Source: Gammaproteobacteria bacterium HGW-Gammaproteobacteria-15
GTDB taxonomy: Bacteria > Pseudomonadota > Gammaproteobacteria > Enterobacterales > Alteromonadaceae
DNA length: 64,000 nucleotides
Assembly (NCBI GenBank): GCA_002840125.1
Contig: PGZF01000001.1
Span: 1,431,237 to 1,495,236 of the forward strand
Reading direction: 5' to 3'
The notes beneath the pieces were generated by a model. That model saw only the letters and a program-made list of their open reading frames with translations. It had not been told where the DNA came from and did no database searches. Below are positions 26,225-35,992 of the stretch, one piece after another (within the stretch, counting starts at the first letter, position 1; each line of letters starts with the position of its first letter). The translations under genes and the position numbers were made by a program.

Positions 26225-29200
26225 TGGTTTGTCAGCTCACGCCAGGATACCCTGCCCTGCAAAAAGCCGGGAGCTACATTAACATCCGCAATTCGGGTAT
26301 CAGCTAAACCAATTATCAGGCTGGCGGTACCATCGTTATTATCAAACACAACAGGCTCGCTGGGCATACCGTCAAACCGCATACCGGAAACAGGTGTATT
26401 AGCTCCGTTAACACTCAGCCCATCATCACCGTCAATATCGCCATCACGGTTGCGGTCAAAAAACATATAGTTAAGCCTGCTACCGGTATAAGGGCTTACG
26501 GCCATCACCCAGCCGCTTCCTTGTGGGTTACAATCGTTATCGCCAGGCGCTATTGTATTTACAATCAGGCTGTTACCCACAACTTGCGGCCTGTTTACAA
26601 TACGTTCCCGCGCCTCACTCAGGTCAATATACCAGCCTCGGGTCCCGGCCATATCATGGGGTACGCCAGGTTCTACCACACGCGCATTATCCTGCTGAGC
26701 AATAATATCGCGCTGTTTTAGTTCAGATCTGTTGTTAATAACCTGGCCATCACGGATACCGTACCAGGTGTTTGCATCACTGCGTAACGGATCTTCTGCC
26801 GCCAGCATTTTACCGGTACCAAAAAATATCCATAAATAGCCTGTGGTAGGCTCTGAAGATAACGACACGCCACCAGTAACAGACTGTGGGTTGCCGTTAT
26901 CATCTACGGCCGTAAACAACGGTGTACCGTTGTATGCCACATTCCACATTGCCGGGTTATCTGAAGACAAATCAAACTTCCATATATTGCCGAGAATATC
27001 TCCGGCAAAGAACCAATCCATATTACCATCACCATTGCGATCCCAACCTTCCACTTGCCCAAGACCATTAGGCACACCACTGTTTGCTTCAAGCTGTTTA
27101 AGCACAGTACCGTTTTCCAGATCAATAACCAGCAGGCCGGCTTTATTACTGCTGTTGTTATAACCGTAACCGGCTATTGCTGCCCATTTGCCGTTATTAA
27201 GCCTGGCAATTACGGGTTTGTTAGTGGTAATGCCTAACTCAGGATAACGTTTATCCCATAACACTTTTGTTGCGCCATTACTGATCAAAGCCTGCGGACT
27301 GGACACATCAATTGCAAACAAACTATCACCACCCCGCCCAAGAGAGCCGAGCAAAATTGAACGCCAACTACCATTAATGTAAGCATCAAATACCACTGAC
27401 GAGCCATCAACATAATATTTATGCTGGTAATCAATGCTGGCAAACGCGGCTAAGTCTGCACTCTCAGTTAACATTTGCCTTGGCACATAAGCCATAATTT
27501 CAGTGCCGTTATTACCATTAAAAGCGTGCAGCATACCGTCGTTAGCACCAACATAAACAACTGGCGTCCTGCTGTTATTGGCAATAAGGAAAGCTCTGTA
27601 GCTACTTGCCCCATCCCAGTTATAGCGCTGATAATTACGGTTAACCGGCACACCGACATAGGCAGGTGAAGAGTTAGCGATATCGCCCAACAAAGACACT
27701 CTGCGACGGAACTGTGCATTTTCGCCAACTTCCAGGCGCTGATCCCCGCGTAAATAATCAACTAAATTAGCTTTGCCACTCAAAGCATTACCATCAGCTG
27801 TGACATTTTCAGCAGTAAATGCAGCGGTAGTTTCGTTTGTTTTACCAAATAAAATATTGCGGACACCCCATGCCGGGAAATTAGATTCCCACACTGGCGT
27901 ATTTACATCATTGATATTAAAAGATTTAAGCGAGCCACTCCATTCACCTGAGTTAAAGCTACCCTGATAAACAAAATTATCGGCTTGTAATGATGTTGTA
28001 GTACCGGCCAGATTTGATGCTGAGGCAACCCGTTCAATAATGGCATTTAGTGTGCGTTCCAGCTGAGTAGCAAAATCATCTGGTTTATCTGCGGTAAAAA
28101 ATCCACCACGGCTATTTACAGAAGCATGTAACAGATCATCAATCTTGGCACTGTTTTTCTCGGCTTCAGTGCCGGCAAAAGGGCTTGCCCAACTGATACT
28201 GGCATTATTATTAATGGCCGCAAAAGCGGTTACCGGATCAACATTACCGATTACGCCCAAACCAATACCAAACGTAACCATATGCTGCCAAAAAGCAGGA
28301 TTGATAGTACTGGTTGGAACACGGTTATCTAAGTCAGTGCGTAAGTCATTCTTCCAATACTTCATGGCAACATCAGCCAAGGTAGTGCTGTGCCCATCAG
28401 TAAAAGGGGCAACAGCAGTATATCTGTAGCTGGCGCCGGTATCGCCTGTTGGCCGTAAGATGGTATTTCCTGCTGAACCGTCCTGATTGCCAACACCTGA
28501 AGCGGTGTCACCGTCAGACCAATATCCGTCCGTCATTAAAATAGTGAAACTCTGCCGGCACGATATATGATCTATCGATTGCTCATTACCGGTACCGGGG
28601 TTAATACCCCAGGGGCCGCGGCTATCTGTGCGGGAAAAATAGCGCCCGGCGGCATCAAGTGCGGTAAGCAGCGGCGTACCTGCCGCCGGTATATCCCTGG
28701 CGTAAAGATCCGAATAAAAATTGCTTTTGGCCGAGTCTTTAAAATCACGCACCCCTCTGACAATCACTGCAGTGTTAACACCGTCAACAGATGAGCTGCT
28801 TTTGTTTAATGCACCAAAACCCACACGCATTTTTTCCGATTGGCCAACAAAAGCACGGCCTATACCTGCCCGGCTGGTTAAAATACGCGAACGGTGGTAG
28901 GTGTACCAGTTGGCAAAATTTTGCATCTCCTGGTTATAATTACACACCCCGTTGGAACAGTCTGTGCGTTTAGCACGGCCGTGGCCGCTGTACGAAGCTG
29001 TAGTACTTTTAATTTCAACCTTTGTATAGTTGCTCCATTGCCAGGCACTGCCACTATTAAGGTAAAAATAAGTTGCCGGCCAGAAACTCCGGCTATTGGT
29101 GTCATAACTACAGCTGCCGCTGGAGTTACATTTATACCAGCGGTTGCTGTTGTAACGGCCATTATTACGGGTTAAATCCCGGGCCAGTGAATTGACGGTC

Positions 29201-29655
29201 TCCGCTGAAGGGCAGACGCCGGTTAGCATAGGGTTGTGCCAGGCACAGGCAGGTGTGGCGTCAGGAAAGCTGGTGCCATCCGCTCTGACCCAGGGCTTAT
29301 AAGTTACTGCCGGATCATAATAGCTTTTATTGTTCTGAGCCGAACGGGTAAACGCATTGTATGCTTCCCCGTCTTCTACGGTAGGGACATAGTTGTTATA
29401 GTCACTTGAGCCATACACTCCGTTAGCCCGCGGAAAAATATAACGTTTATCCGAAAACATGATTTCATCAGGCAACAGTTCAAACTGCATTGAGCCCGAG
29501 TCATCAATAATAAACATAATATTGGGCGGTACAGCACTGCCTGTTTGCAGCGGTGTATTAGATATCTCAATAGCGGCGTGAGCTGTCGCAGAACCAAGCA
29601 ATAGACCTGCCACAAAGGCAAGCCTGAAAGGCCGGTTAAATCTGAATATATTCAT
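26221..29655 (-). CDS. pilY1: PilY1 pilus-tip adhesin
   Basis: 1144 residues, full PilY1 length. A signal peptide ends near ATAHA. A von Willebrand-like region starts at about residue 45 with the metal site IDDSGSM. The C-terminal half, from about residue 640, is a beta-propeller with repeated Asp-rich loops: [11 protein letters not shown] near residue 870, and an EF-hand-like [12 protein letters not shown] near residues 1066-1077, the place of the calcium site that controls pilus retraction in Pseudomonas aeruginosa. Many Tyr and Asn. It works with PilX, PilV and PilW at the tip. Coupled to pilE by overlap. Confidence 0.93.
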   Translation of the reverse strand: MNIFRFNRPFRLAFVAGLLLGSATAHAAIEISNTPLQTGSAVPPNIMFIIDDSGSMQFELLPDEIMFSDKRYIFPRANGVYGSSDYNNYVPTVEDGEAYNAFTRSAQNNKSYYDPAVTYKPWVRADGTSFPDATPACAWHNPMLTGVCPSAETVNSLARDLTRNNGRYNSNRWYKCNSSGSCSYDTNSRSFWPATYFYLNSGSAWQWSNYTKVEIKSTTASYSGHGRAKRTDCSNGVCNYNQEMQNFANWYTYHRSRILTSRAGIGRAFVGQSEKMRVGFGALNKSSSSVDGVNTAVIVRGVRDFKDSAKSNFYSDLYARDIPAAGTPLLTALDAAGRYFSRTDSRGPWGINPGTGNEQSIDHISCRQSFTILMTDGYWSDGDTASGVGNQDGSAGNTILRPTGDTGASYRYTAVAPFTDGHSTTLADVAMKYWKNDLRTDLDNRVPTSTINPAFWQHMVTFGIGLGVIGNVDPVTAFAAINNNASISWASPFAGTEAEKNSAKIDDLLHASVNSRGGFFTADKPDDFATQLERTLNAIIERVASASNLAGTTTSLQADNFVYQGSFNSGEWSGSLKSFNINDVNTPVWESNFPAWGVRNILFGKTNETTAAFTAENVTADGNALSGKANLVDYLRGDQRLEVGENAQFRRRVSLLGDIANSSPAYVGVPVNRNYQRYNWDGASSYRAFLIANNSRTPVVYVGANDGMLHAFNGNNGTEIMAYVPRQMLTESADLAAFASIDYQHKYYVDGSSVVFDAYINGSWRSILLGSLGRGGDSLFAIDVSSPQALISNGATKVLWDKRYPELGITTNKPVIARLNNGKWAAIAGYGYNNSSNKAGLLVIDLENGTVLKQLEANSGVPNGLGQVEGWDRNGDGNMDWFFAGDILGNIWKFDLSSDNPAMWNVAYNGTPLFTAVDDNGNPQSVTGGVSLSSEPTTGYLWIFFGTGKMLAAEDPLRSDANTWYGIRDGQVINNRSELKQRDIIAQQDNARVVEPGVPHDMAGTRGWYIDLSEARERIVNRPQVVGNSLIVNTIAPGDNDCNPQGSGWVMAVSPYTGSRLNYMFFDRNRDGDIDGDDGLSVNGANTPVSGMRFDGMPSEPVVFDNNDGTASLIIGLADTRIADVNVAPGFLQGRVSWRELTNQ

Positions 29656-29665
29656 GGATACTTCC

Positions 29666-30187
29666 TTAGCGACGCCAAATTGTCTGTAAGGTTACCTCTG
29701 CCCGCCCCGGTGTAGCGGGAACTCTGGCAGTGATACGAAAAGTAGGTTCCAGACATCCGGCAGGAGGGGTTGTTGCCCGGTCACATTCAGGCGGGAAAAT
29801 CCAGTCTCCCATATACTCAATAATATAGTTAGCGGGATTCGCCATGCCGTCATTCATCGCCGGAGCCTGCACCCAGGTAACTACCTGGCCAGCAGCCCAA
29901 CGATCGGGCAATAATGGATCAGGAATATCATACACTCCTGCATTGTTAATCAGCGCAACAGGGCCTCCGGGTAAAGGTGCGGCGTCAAGTAAACGCTCTG
30001 CTACCAGCAATGCGGCTTCTGCCTGCTGCAGCGCTAACTGCCTGTCATGCAGGTTACCCGTCATTTGCTCCTGTACCGTAGTACGCTTCATATTACTGAC
30101 AGCCAACAGCGTAATAGCCAGCAAAAGTAACAAACTGACAACCAGAGCAACCCCTTGCTGTTTATATAAGCTACTTTGCATGCTCAC
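29666..30187 (-). CDS. pilX: PilX minor pilin (cluster 2)
   Basis: 173 residues. The N-terminus is KQQGVALVVSLLLLLAITLLAVSNMKRT, then VQEQMTGNLHDRQLALQQAEAALL, both classic for PilX. It is 50 residues longer than its cluster-1 counterpart. It overlaps pilW by 4 bases and lies 10 bases before pilY1. Confidence 0.9.
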   Translation of the reverse strand: MSMQSSLYKQQGVALVVSLLLLLAITLLAVSNMKRTTVQEQMTGNLHDRQLALQQAEAALLVAERLLDAAPLPGGPVALINNAGVYDIPDPLLPDRWAAGQVVTWVQAPAMNDGMANPANYIIEYMGDWIFPPECDRATTPPAGCLEPTFRITARVPATPGRAEVTLQTIWRR

Positions 30188-31146
30188 CCCAGCCTATTAC
30201 GTAATGACACCAAAAAGGTGATAGTTCTGACATTGTCCGGCACGTTTTGCCCCTGCAATACCGCATCATCAAGTGTGACACTGACGTTTACTGCAGTGAT
30301 TCGCCCCCACTGCCCTGCAGCGGTTACAGCAGCGGCCTGTTGAAATAATCCGGTATCACCATTAAGGTAAGCAAACTGCAAATCAGCTACGCCATACAAC
30401 ACTTCTTCATTAACCTGAGCGTCGCCTACTAAGGATGCTCTGTACAAAGACATTACGCCAGCATCGTCACGGCTGGGGGCAACAAACCAGACAATAGATT
30501 CAAAACGCATTAACATAGCGTTATTACTAAACCCTCGCGCCGGACTGAGCCCACATGCCCAATCATCCTGCCCCATAAAGCCAAGATTGGCGTCACAGTT
30601 TAAACCTGCTGCGCCATGGGTAACTGACAGTGCACCTGCTTCATTAATCTGAAAAATACTTGCCAGGCTTTCATCACAAGCAATGGCTACTTCTCCGGCG
30701 GCCAACACCGGATTAGTGTTTAAGCTGATAACTGAACCATTGTAATTACTAATAGAGTTGTTGGCGCCAGAGCCAAACATCAGCCTTAAAGCCTGAGTTC
30801 CGTTAGCAGCTTGCAGGCCGTTAATTACACCAACGGGTGCAGCAAACCCCTGGATACCAGAACCAGTGGTCCAATCTGCCCATGCTGGTCGCACACCTGC
30901 TATAGCTATAACATTTGATATCCGCATGCTGTTATTGCAGCCGGAAAAGCCAGCATTGCGAATATCATGCGACATAAGCTGAAAACTAAGCCTGGCAATG
31001 CTTTGCATATCACTCAACGCAGCATTAGCTCTGCTGGTGGTCTGATTGGCTATAAATACCCCTATAGCACCACCCAGAACCAATAACCCCAGCACCATGG
31101 CGATCATTAATTCAACAAGCGAAAAGCCCCGCGAGCGAATATTCAT
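30184..31146 (-). CDS. pilW: PilW minor pilin (cluster 2)
   Basis: 320 residues. The signal is SRG/FSLVELMIAMVLGLLVLGG, followed by VFIANQTTSRANAAL and the conserved SFQLMSHDIRNAGFSGC, diagnostic of PilW. It overlaps pilV and pilX by 4 bases each, so the operon is tightly coupled. The equivalent in cluster 1 has nearly the same length. Confidence 0.92.
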   Translation of the reverse strand: MNIRSRGFSLVELMIAMVLGLLVLGGAIGVFIANQTTSRANAALSDMQSIARLSFQLMSHDIRNAGFSGCNNSMRISNVIAIAGVRPAWADWTTGSGIQGFAAPVGVINGLQAANGTQALRLMFGSGANNSISNYNGSVISLNTNPVLAAGEVAIACDESLASIFQINEAGALSVTHGAAGLNCDANLGFMGQDDWACGLSPARGFSNNAMLMRFESIVWFVAPSRDDAGVMSLYRASLVGDAQVNEEVLYGVADLQFAYLNGDTGLFQQAAAVTAAGQWGRITAVNVSVTLDDAVLQGQNVPDNVRTITFLVSLRNRLG

Positions 31147-31559
31147 GGCATCACCTGAGTCACAATAGAGTTTTGGCTATTTAACCGCTCGTCACCCCAG
31201 GTAATTGTGACGGTGTATCTGTCATCTTCCCAACTGACAACAGGGCAGGCATCTTCACGGGTTGCCTGTTTCACATCCTGAACCCAGGCGGCAGTCCCTA
31301 ACACATCACTACCGGTGCAATCGCTAAAAGCATAGTCACCTAACCTGGCCGCTTGCGGGTTTGCTCTTAACAACTCAGCTAATGTATCTGTCAGTATTAC
31401 AGCCATGGTTTTTTCCAGCGAACTGTTAGTGTGGCGCATACTTGATGTTTGTAGTGCCGCAACACCTAATAAACCAATACCCAATACCAGCACCGATACC
31501 AACACTTCCAACAGAGAAACCCCGCGCTGTTTATTAAAAGTGTGAACGCCATTGTTCAT
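31143..31559 (-). CDS. pilV: PilV minor pilin (cluster 2)
   Basis: 138 residues. The signal is QRG/VSLLEVLVSVLVLGIGLLG, followed by VAALQTSSMRHTNSSLEK, as in PilV. Cysteines are present in the C-terminal domain. It follows fimT by 12 bases and overlaps pilW by 4 bases. Confidence 0.9.
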   Translation of the reverse strand: MNNGVHTFNKQRGVSLLEVLVSVLVLGIGLLGVAALQTSSMRHTNSSLEKTMAVILTDTLAELLRANPQAARLGDYAFSDCTGSDVLGTAAWVQDVKQATREDACPVVSWEDDRYTVTITWGDERLNSQNSIVTQVMP

Positions 31560-31571
31560 ATTGTTGCTCCC

Positions 31572-32189
31572 CTACGCCGGATTTGCTGGTACAGGACAAT
31601 TCTGCCCTTCGCTGACGCTGACAACTCTGGTTCGTCCTCCGGAGCGCATCTCAAGATCCCGGCTATTTTGAGATATCTGCATATCGGGTAAACAAATGCG
31701 TAAAACACCATTTAACGGATTATTACCATTACCACTTCTAAGCAATCCCTGTGGGCTAAAACGCACAGAATGTCCCACACCATCTATTGCCGCATTGGCC
31801 ACATTACTGCTGGACAGCACAACAAAGCGCGCTGAATGAATAATCCCGGTTGCCACAGCAGTAACATCTGTAGTGCCGCGAACCAGCCAGCCTTGCCAGC
31901 CTGCAGCAGGTGGCACAGAGCAGTTTTCTCCGTCTGTGCTATGGCAAAACACTATGCTTTCATTTCGTTTTATTGCTTCGGTACGTGCCAGAATAAGCGC
32001 AGCCAGCACCTCATTAGCCTGAGCGGTTAAGCGATTACTGTTTATCAGATTGGTAAAAGATGGCACCGCTACAGCCATCACAATAGCCAGCACCGCTACA
32101 GTCACCATGAGTTCAACCAGCGTAAAACCGCACTGCAGCTTTAGCGGCCAAACAGTATTGCGATGTTTTTTTCTTGCAGCAGTTATCAT
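31572..32189 (-). CDS. fimT: FimT/FimU-type minor pseudopilin (cluster 2)
   Basis: 205 residues from ATG 32189; an in-frame ATG at 32228 would add 13 residues and neither has a clear ribosome binding site. The signal is CG/FTLVELMVTVAVLAIVMAVA, then PSFTNLINSNRLTAQANE and ARTEAIKRNESI, the GspH/FimT pattern with RFSPQGLLRSG in the C-domain. First gene of the complete minor-pilin operon fimT-pilV-pilW-pilX-pilY1-pilE, which is directly preceded by an AlgZ/AlgR-like pair on the same strand. Confidence 0.88.
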   Translation of the reverse strand: MITAARKKHRNTVWPLKLQCGFTLVELMVTVAVLAIVMAVAVPSFTNLINSNRLTAQANEVLAALILARTEAIKRNESIVFCHSTDGENCSVPPAAGWQGWLVRGTTDVTAVATGIIHSARFVVLSSSNVANAAIDGVGHSVRFSPQGLLRSGNGNNPLNGVLRICLPDMQISQNSRDLEMRSGGRTRVVSVSEGQNCPVPANPA

Positions 32190-32313
32190 TAGAGTAAAGT
32201 CTCTGCGAAATACCAGGCACATTTTCATCTACAGACTTTACGCTATCAATAAAGCAACAGGCATGATTTTCACGACAGGCGGTGCCATTGCCAGACCAAC
32301 GGCACGCTGATAA

Positions 32314-33018
32314 TTAAGACATATTGCTACGGATATTAGCCACTTCGCGCCGGCTGACTTCCAGCTTCTCGCCCCGCCCCGCCAGCACAACCCAATGCTT
32401 ACCGTTAGCACTGATTAAGCGCTGAAAATGGGCTTTATTGATCATGGTGCTGCGGTGAATTCGCAACAGGTTGTCCGGGTACAATTGCTGTAACTGCACC
32501 AGGCTTTGCTCAATTATCGCTTCCCCCTTGCTAAATACCATCCGCACATATTTATCTTCAGCGCTAAAATACAGCACATCTTTGAGTTCTATCTGGCGTT
32601 TTACTCCAGCCTGTATGTAACTTAATTTAGGCTCGGCGCTTTTGCGTTCCAGATGAGCCCGGGTCTGAGTGCCTAAACGTTGCAACGCTTGCGCCAGCCG
32701 CTCTGGCGATACCGGCTTTAATATGTAGTCGGCCGGGCCAGCCTGATATGCGTCCAGCGCGTGCTGCGGATGGGCAGTAACAAAAATGACGGCTGGCGGC
32801 GTTGCCAGCGCCAGAATATCTGTTGCCAGAGAAAGACCATCAGCCCCTGGCATAGCAATATCCAGTAGCAGCAGATCAGGCTGTAAGCTATGAATAAGCT
32901 GCATTGCCTGTGCGGCATTTCCGGCTTCGCCAATGCACTGATATCCGGCTTGTTGCGCCAGTAAACGCTGCAATCTGGCGCGGGCCAGAGGCTCATCATC
33001 AACAATAAGCACTTTCAT
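32314..33018 (-). CDS. algR: LytTR response regulator, AlgR-like
   Basis: 234 residues. A receiver domain (1-115) has VDDEPLAR and the phospho-Asp in LLLLDIAMPG. The LytTR DNA-binding domain (about 135-234) has VLYFSAEDKYVRM and LLRIHRSTMINKAHFQRL. The start overlaps the kinase stop (ATGA). In P. aeruginosa AlgR activates the fimU-pilVWXY1Y2E minor-pilin operon. Here the regulator lies 86-125 bases upstream of that operon's first gene on the same strand, depending on the fimT start, so the same control is likely. Confidence 0.88.
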   Translation of the reverse strand: MKVLIVDDEPLARARLQRLLAQQAGYQCIGEAGNAAQAMQLIHSLQPDLLLLDIAMPGADGLSLATDILALATPPAVIFVTAHPQHALDAYQAGPADYILKPVSPERLAQALQRLGTQTRAHLERKSAEPKLSYIQAGVKRQIELKDVLYFSAEDKYVRMVFSKGEAIIEQSLVQLQQLYPDNLLRIHRSTMINKAHFQRLISANGKHWVVLAGRGEKLEVSRREVANIRSNMS

Positions 33019-34046
33019 CAGTTGCCATCCTTCGGTAGCACCAGTTTTACCCTGAACCGCCCCTCGCTGGTTGCACTGTGTAGCTGTGCACCGCTGCCAT
33101 AATGTAATTGCAAGCGCTGGCGAATATTGTCCAGCGCAATGCCATTACCGGCTTTTTTGCTGCCTGGTTGCCCCAGCGGATTAGTAATAACAATACTGAC
33201 TGCGTGCCGGCTTTCTACCAGTGTCAGGTGCAAGCTGGCTGGCTCAGCACAATTTTCCACCCCGTGGCGCACGGCATTTTCCAACAGCGGCTGAATAGTA
33301 AGAGCCGGCAGGCTAAGCTCAGGAATAAGCTCGGGTAAATCCCACTGCACTGTCATGCGTTGGCCTAAACGCCATTGTTCAAGCGACAAATATTGCTCGG
33401 ATAACCTTAATTCTTCGGCAAGAGACACGGTTTGGCCGGCATTTAATGCGGCCCTGAACAACGCCGACAAATTGAGCAGTGCCTGCTCTGCCGCATTGGG
33501 ATCAACCTGGGTAAGCTCTGCTACGGTGTTCAGGCTGTTAAATAAAAAGTGCGGTTCTATCCGGGCCTGTAATGCGCTTAATTCAGCCCGGCTTTGCGCC
33601 CTGACTTGCTGGTTACGCTCGGTATGAATAATAAAAAACTGTATGGCGATAACAGCAATAATCAGGCTGATCATCATATTTGCCAGTACAAACGCCGGTA
33701 AACTCTGCGACATATGCGGGCTTTGGCTGGCCAGCCAGGAATGAGCAACGACACTGACAAGAATAGTGGCAACTTCAAACAGCGTAATGCAGGTAAGCAA
33801 CATAGCAGCCGGCTTAAGGCGGTTTAGCCGCTGGCGTAACTGACAAAAACATACCGTAGTAAGCAAGGCCACCCAATGCACAAATACACTGATCAGCCCC
33901 AGCCTGTGCCAGGGATCTGCCGTTATGCCGGGAGCAAATGCCAACACCACCGACACAGCCTGCGCCATTACCAGCAACCTCAGCACAAAACGGCTATGGC
34001 ACAGATAGGGAAATTCCAGCGCGGGTAAAGCCCGGTTTATTTGCAT
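33018..34046 (-). CDS. algZ: LytS-family sensor histidine kinase, AlgZ/FimS-like
   Basis: 342 residues from ATG 34046, chosen because AGG precedes it and it fits the family's N-terminus (ALEFPYLCHSRFVLRLL). Four membrane helices are followed by the His_kinase motif ALQARIEPHFLFNSLNTVAEL and the ATPase boxes LTIQPLLENAVRHGVE and GNGIALDNIRQRL. Partner of the downstream AlgR-like regulator. The pair AlgZ-AlgR controls type IV pili and alginate in Pseudomonas. Only the pilus target is adjacent here. Confidence 0.87.
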   Translation of the reverse strand: MQINRALPALEFPYLCHSRFVLRLLVMAQAVSVVLAFAPGITADPWHRLGLISVFVHWVALLTTVCFCQLRQRLNRLKPAAMLLTCITLFEVATILVSVVAHSWLASQSPHMSQSLPAFVLANMMISLIIAVIAIQFFIIHTERNQQVRAQSRAELSALQARIEPHFLFNSLNTVAELTQVDPNAAEQALLNLSALFRAALNAGQTVSLAEELRLSEQYLSLEQWRLGQRMTVQWDLPELIPELSLPALTIQPLLENAVRHGVENCAEPASLHLTLVESRHAVSIVITNPLGQPGSKKAGNGIALDNIRQRLQLHYGSGAQLHSATSEGRFRVKLVLPKDGN

Positions 34047-34136
34047 ACGTTTGCCTGACTGTTTAACTGCCAAGCAGCATACTATAACAACACGGGCAAA
34101 CAAATAAGGCTGAGCGCGCTACGCGTCAGCCTGGTA

Positions 34137-35066
34137 CTAACGCAGCTCTGCCGGGATAGCAAACACCACATTTTCTTCACGGCCGGGGTTTTCACTTACC
34201 GTTTTACCACCCCATTGCTGCAGTTGTTTAACGACCTGCTGCACCAGCACTTCAGGCGCCGACGCACCGGCAGTTACACCTACCGCTTTTACTCCTTCAA
34301 GCCAGGCTTGCTGAATATCGTTGGCGGTATCAATTAAATAAGCCGTGCAGCCCATTTTATCGGCCAGTTCGCGCAAGCGGTTGGAGTTACTGCTGTTTTT
34401 GGCCCCTACTACCAGCAATAAATCAGCTTTACCGGCTAAATCGCGCACCGCATCCTGGCGGTTCTGGGTGGCGTAGCAGATATCGTCTTTGCGCGGGCCT
34501 TCAATATCGGGGAAACGCTCACGCAGCGCATCTATGACATCCGCAGTATCATCCACCGATAACGTAGTCTGGCTGCTGAAACACAGCTGGGCCGGGTTTT
34601 TCACCGTGAGCGCGGCCACATCGTCAACCGATTCGACCAGATAAATACCACCATCGGCGTTATCATACTGGCCCATGGTGCCTTCTACTTCAGGGTGGCC
34701 GGCATGGCCAATCAGAATGCACTCTATGCCTTTGCGGCTGGCACGGGTGACTTCCATATGCACCTTGGTTACCAGCGGACAGGTGGCATCAAATACTTTT
34801 AAACCGCGCTGTTTGGCATTTTCGCGCACGGCTTGCGATACACCATGCGCACTGAAAATAACGATATTGCCGTCCGGCACTTCGTTCAGCTCGTCAACAA
34901 ACACCGCGCCACGACGGCGCAGGCCGTCTACCACAAAGCGGTTATGCACCACTTCGTGACGCACATAAATCGGTGGCTCGTACAGCTCCAGCGCGCGCTC
35001 AACAATGCTGATGGCGCGGTCTACGCCGGCGCAAAAACCGCGTGGATTAGCTAATAGAATATCCAT
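34137..35066 (-). CDS. ispH: 4-hydroxy-3-methylbut-2-enyl diphosphate reductase
   Basis: 309 residues. [14 protein letters not shown] and later Cys in [10 protein letters not shown] and [11 protein letters not shown] supply the three ligands of the iron-sulfur cluster. The last enzyme of the MEP isoprenoid pathway, it makes IPP and DMAPP from HMBPP. Last gene of the ribF-ileS-lspA-fkpB-ispH operon, a conserved order in gammaproteobacteria, 3 bases after fkpB. Confidence 0.97.
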   Translation of the reverse strand: MDILLANPRGFCAGVDRAISIVERALELYEPPIYVRHEVVHNRFVVDGLRRRGAVFVDELNEVPDGNIVIFSAHGVSQAVRENAKQRGLKVFDATCPLVTKVHMEVTRASRKGIECILIGHAGHPEVEGTMGQYDNADGGIYLVESVDDVAALTVKNPAQLCFSSQTTLSVDDTADVIDALRERFPDIEGPRKDDICYATQNRQDAVRDLAGKADLLLVVGAKNSSNSNRLRELADKMGCTAYLIDTANDIQQAWLEGVKAVGVTAGASAPEVLVQQVVKQLQQWGGKTVSENPGREENVVFAIPAELR

Positions 35067-35069
35067 AAT

Positions 35070-35507
35070 TCAGCTTACCTGTACTATTTCAACGCTGAAC
35101 GTCAGCGTTTGCCCGGCCAGCGGGTGGTTAAAATCTATCGTAACTGACTCGCCTACCACTTCACGTACCAGGCCCGGCATTTCAGAGCCATCCGGCATGG
35201 TAAAGCCGATAATCATACCGGCCTTCGCCGGTGCATCGGCAGAGAACTTACTGCGGTCAACATAGTAGATATTATCCGGGTTTGGCATGCCGTAGGCATC
35301 CTCTGGTGCCAGCGTAAAGGTTTTCTTATCGCCGGCTGCCAGGCCACTTAGCTGGGCTTCAAACGCCGCTGAGATACTGCCATCACCCATTTGCAGTTTG
35401 GCCGGTTTGTTGTGCACCCGGGTGCTTTCTGCCGCGCTGCCGTCAGACAACTTAATATCAAAGTGAAAAATAACGCTGCTGTTGGCGCCTATTACTGCGT
35501 TTGTCAC
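35070..35507 (-). CDS. fkpB: FKBP-type peptidyl-prolyl isomerase
   Basis: 145 residues. SlpA/FkpB pattern: FHFDIKLSDGSAAEST, LQMGDG at the FKBP core, the insert-in-flap region rich in acidic residues (APEDAYGMPNPDNIYYV) and VTIDFNHPLAGQTLTF at the end. A cytoplasmic prolyl isomerase and folding helper. The start overlaps the lspA end by 4 bases (ATGA). Confidence 0.95.
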   Translation of the reverse strand: MTNAVIGANSSVIFHFDIKLSDGSAAESTRVHNKPAKLQMGDGSISAAFEAQLSGLAAGDKKTFTLAPEDAYGMPNPDNIYYVDRSKFSADAPAKAGMIIGFTMPDGSEMPGLVREVVGESVTIDFNHPLAGQTLTFSVEIVQVS

Positions 35508-35992
35508 TTTTTCACCTCGTTATTACTAAAGCTGTCCCAAATAAGTAAGGCTGCACCAATACAGATAGCCGAGTCGGCAATATTAAACGCCGGATAATGC
35601 CAGTTCTGATAGTACAGATGAAAAAAGTCTATTACGTAGCCATAGATACTGCGATCAATCAGGTTACCAATAGCACCGGCCAGCACTAAACTCAGCGCCA
35701 GGTTCAGCTTTAGCTGTGCCCTGCTGTTACGCGCCAGCCATACTGCCAGTACGGCGCTTATCACCACGGCAATAACGGTAAAAAACCAGCGCTGCCAGCC
35801 GCCGGCATCGCTTAAAAACGAAAACGCCGCACCATGGTTACGCACATAGGTGAAATTAAAAAACGGCAGCAGTTCAATCGAATCAAACAGCTGCATATTG
35901 GCTATCACCACTTGTTTGCTTACCTGATCGGCTACCAACACCAACAGCATCAGCCACCACAGGCGCCAGCCGGTATCTTTAAATAATGCCAT
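35504..35992 (-). CDS. lspA: Lipoprotein signal peptidase (signal peptidase II)
   Basis: 162 residues with four membrane helices. The catalytic aspartates lie in AGAIGNLIDR and FNIADSAICIG. It cleaves prolipoproteins such as MlaA after lipidation. The start shares a base with the ileS stop (TAATG at 35992), and the end overlaps fkpB. Confidence 0.96.
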   Translation of the reverse strand: MALFKDTGWRLWWLMLLVLVADQVSKQVVIANMQLFDSIELLPFFNFTYVRNHGAAFSFLSDAGGWQRWFFTVIAVVISAVLAVWLARNSRAQLKLNLALSLVLAGAIGNLIDRSIYGYVIDFFHLYYQNWHYPAFNIADSAICIGAALLIWDSFSNNEVKK

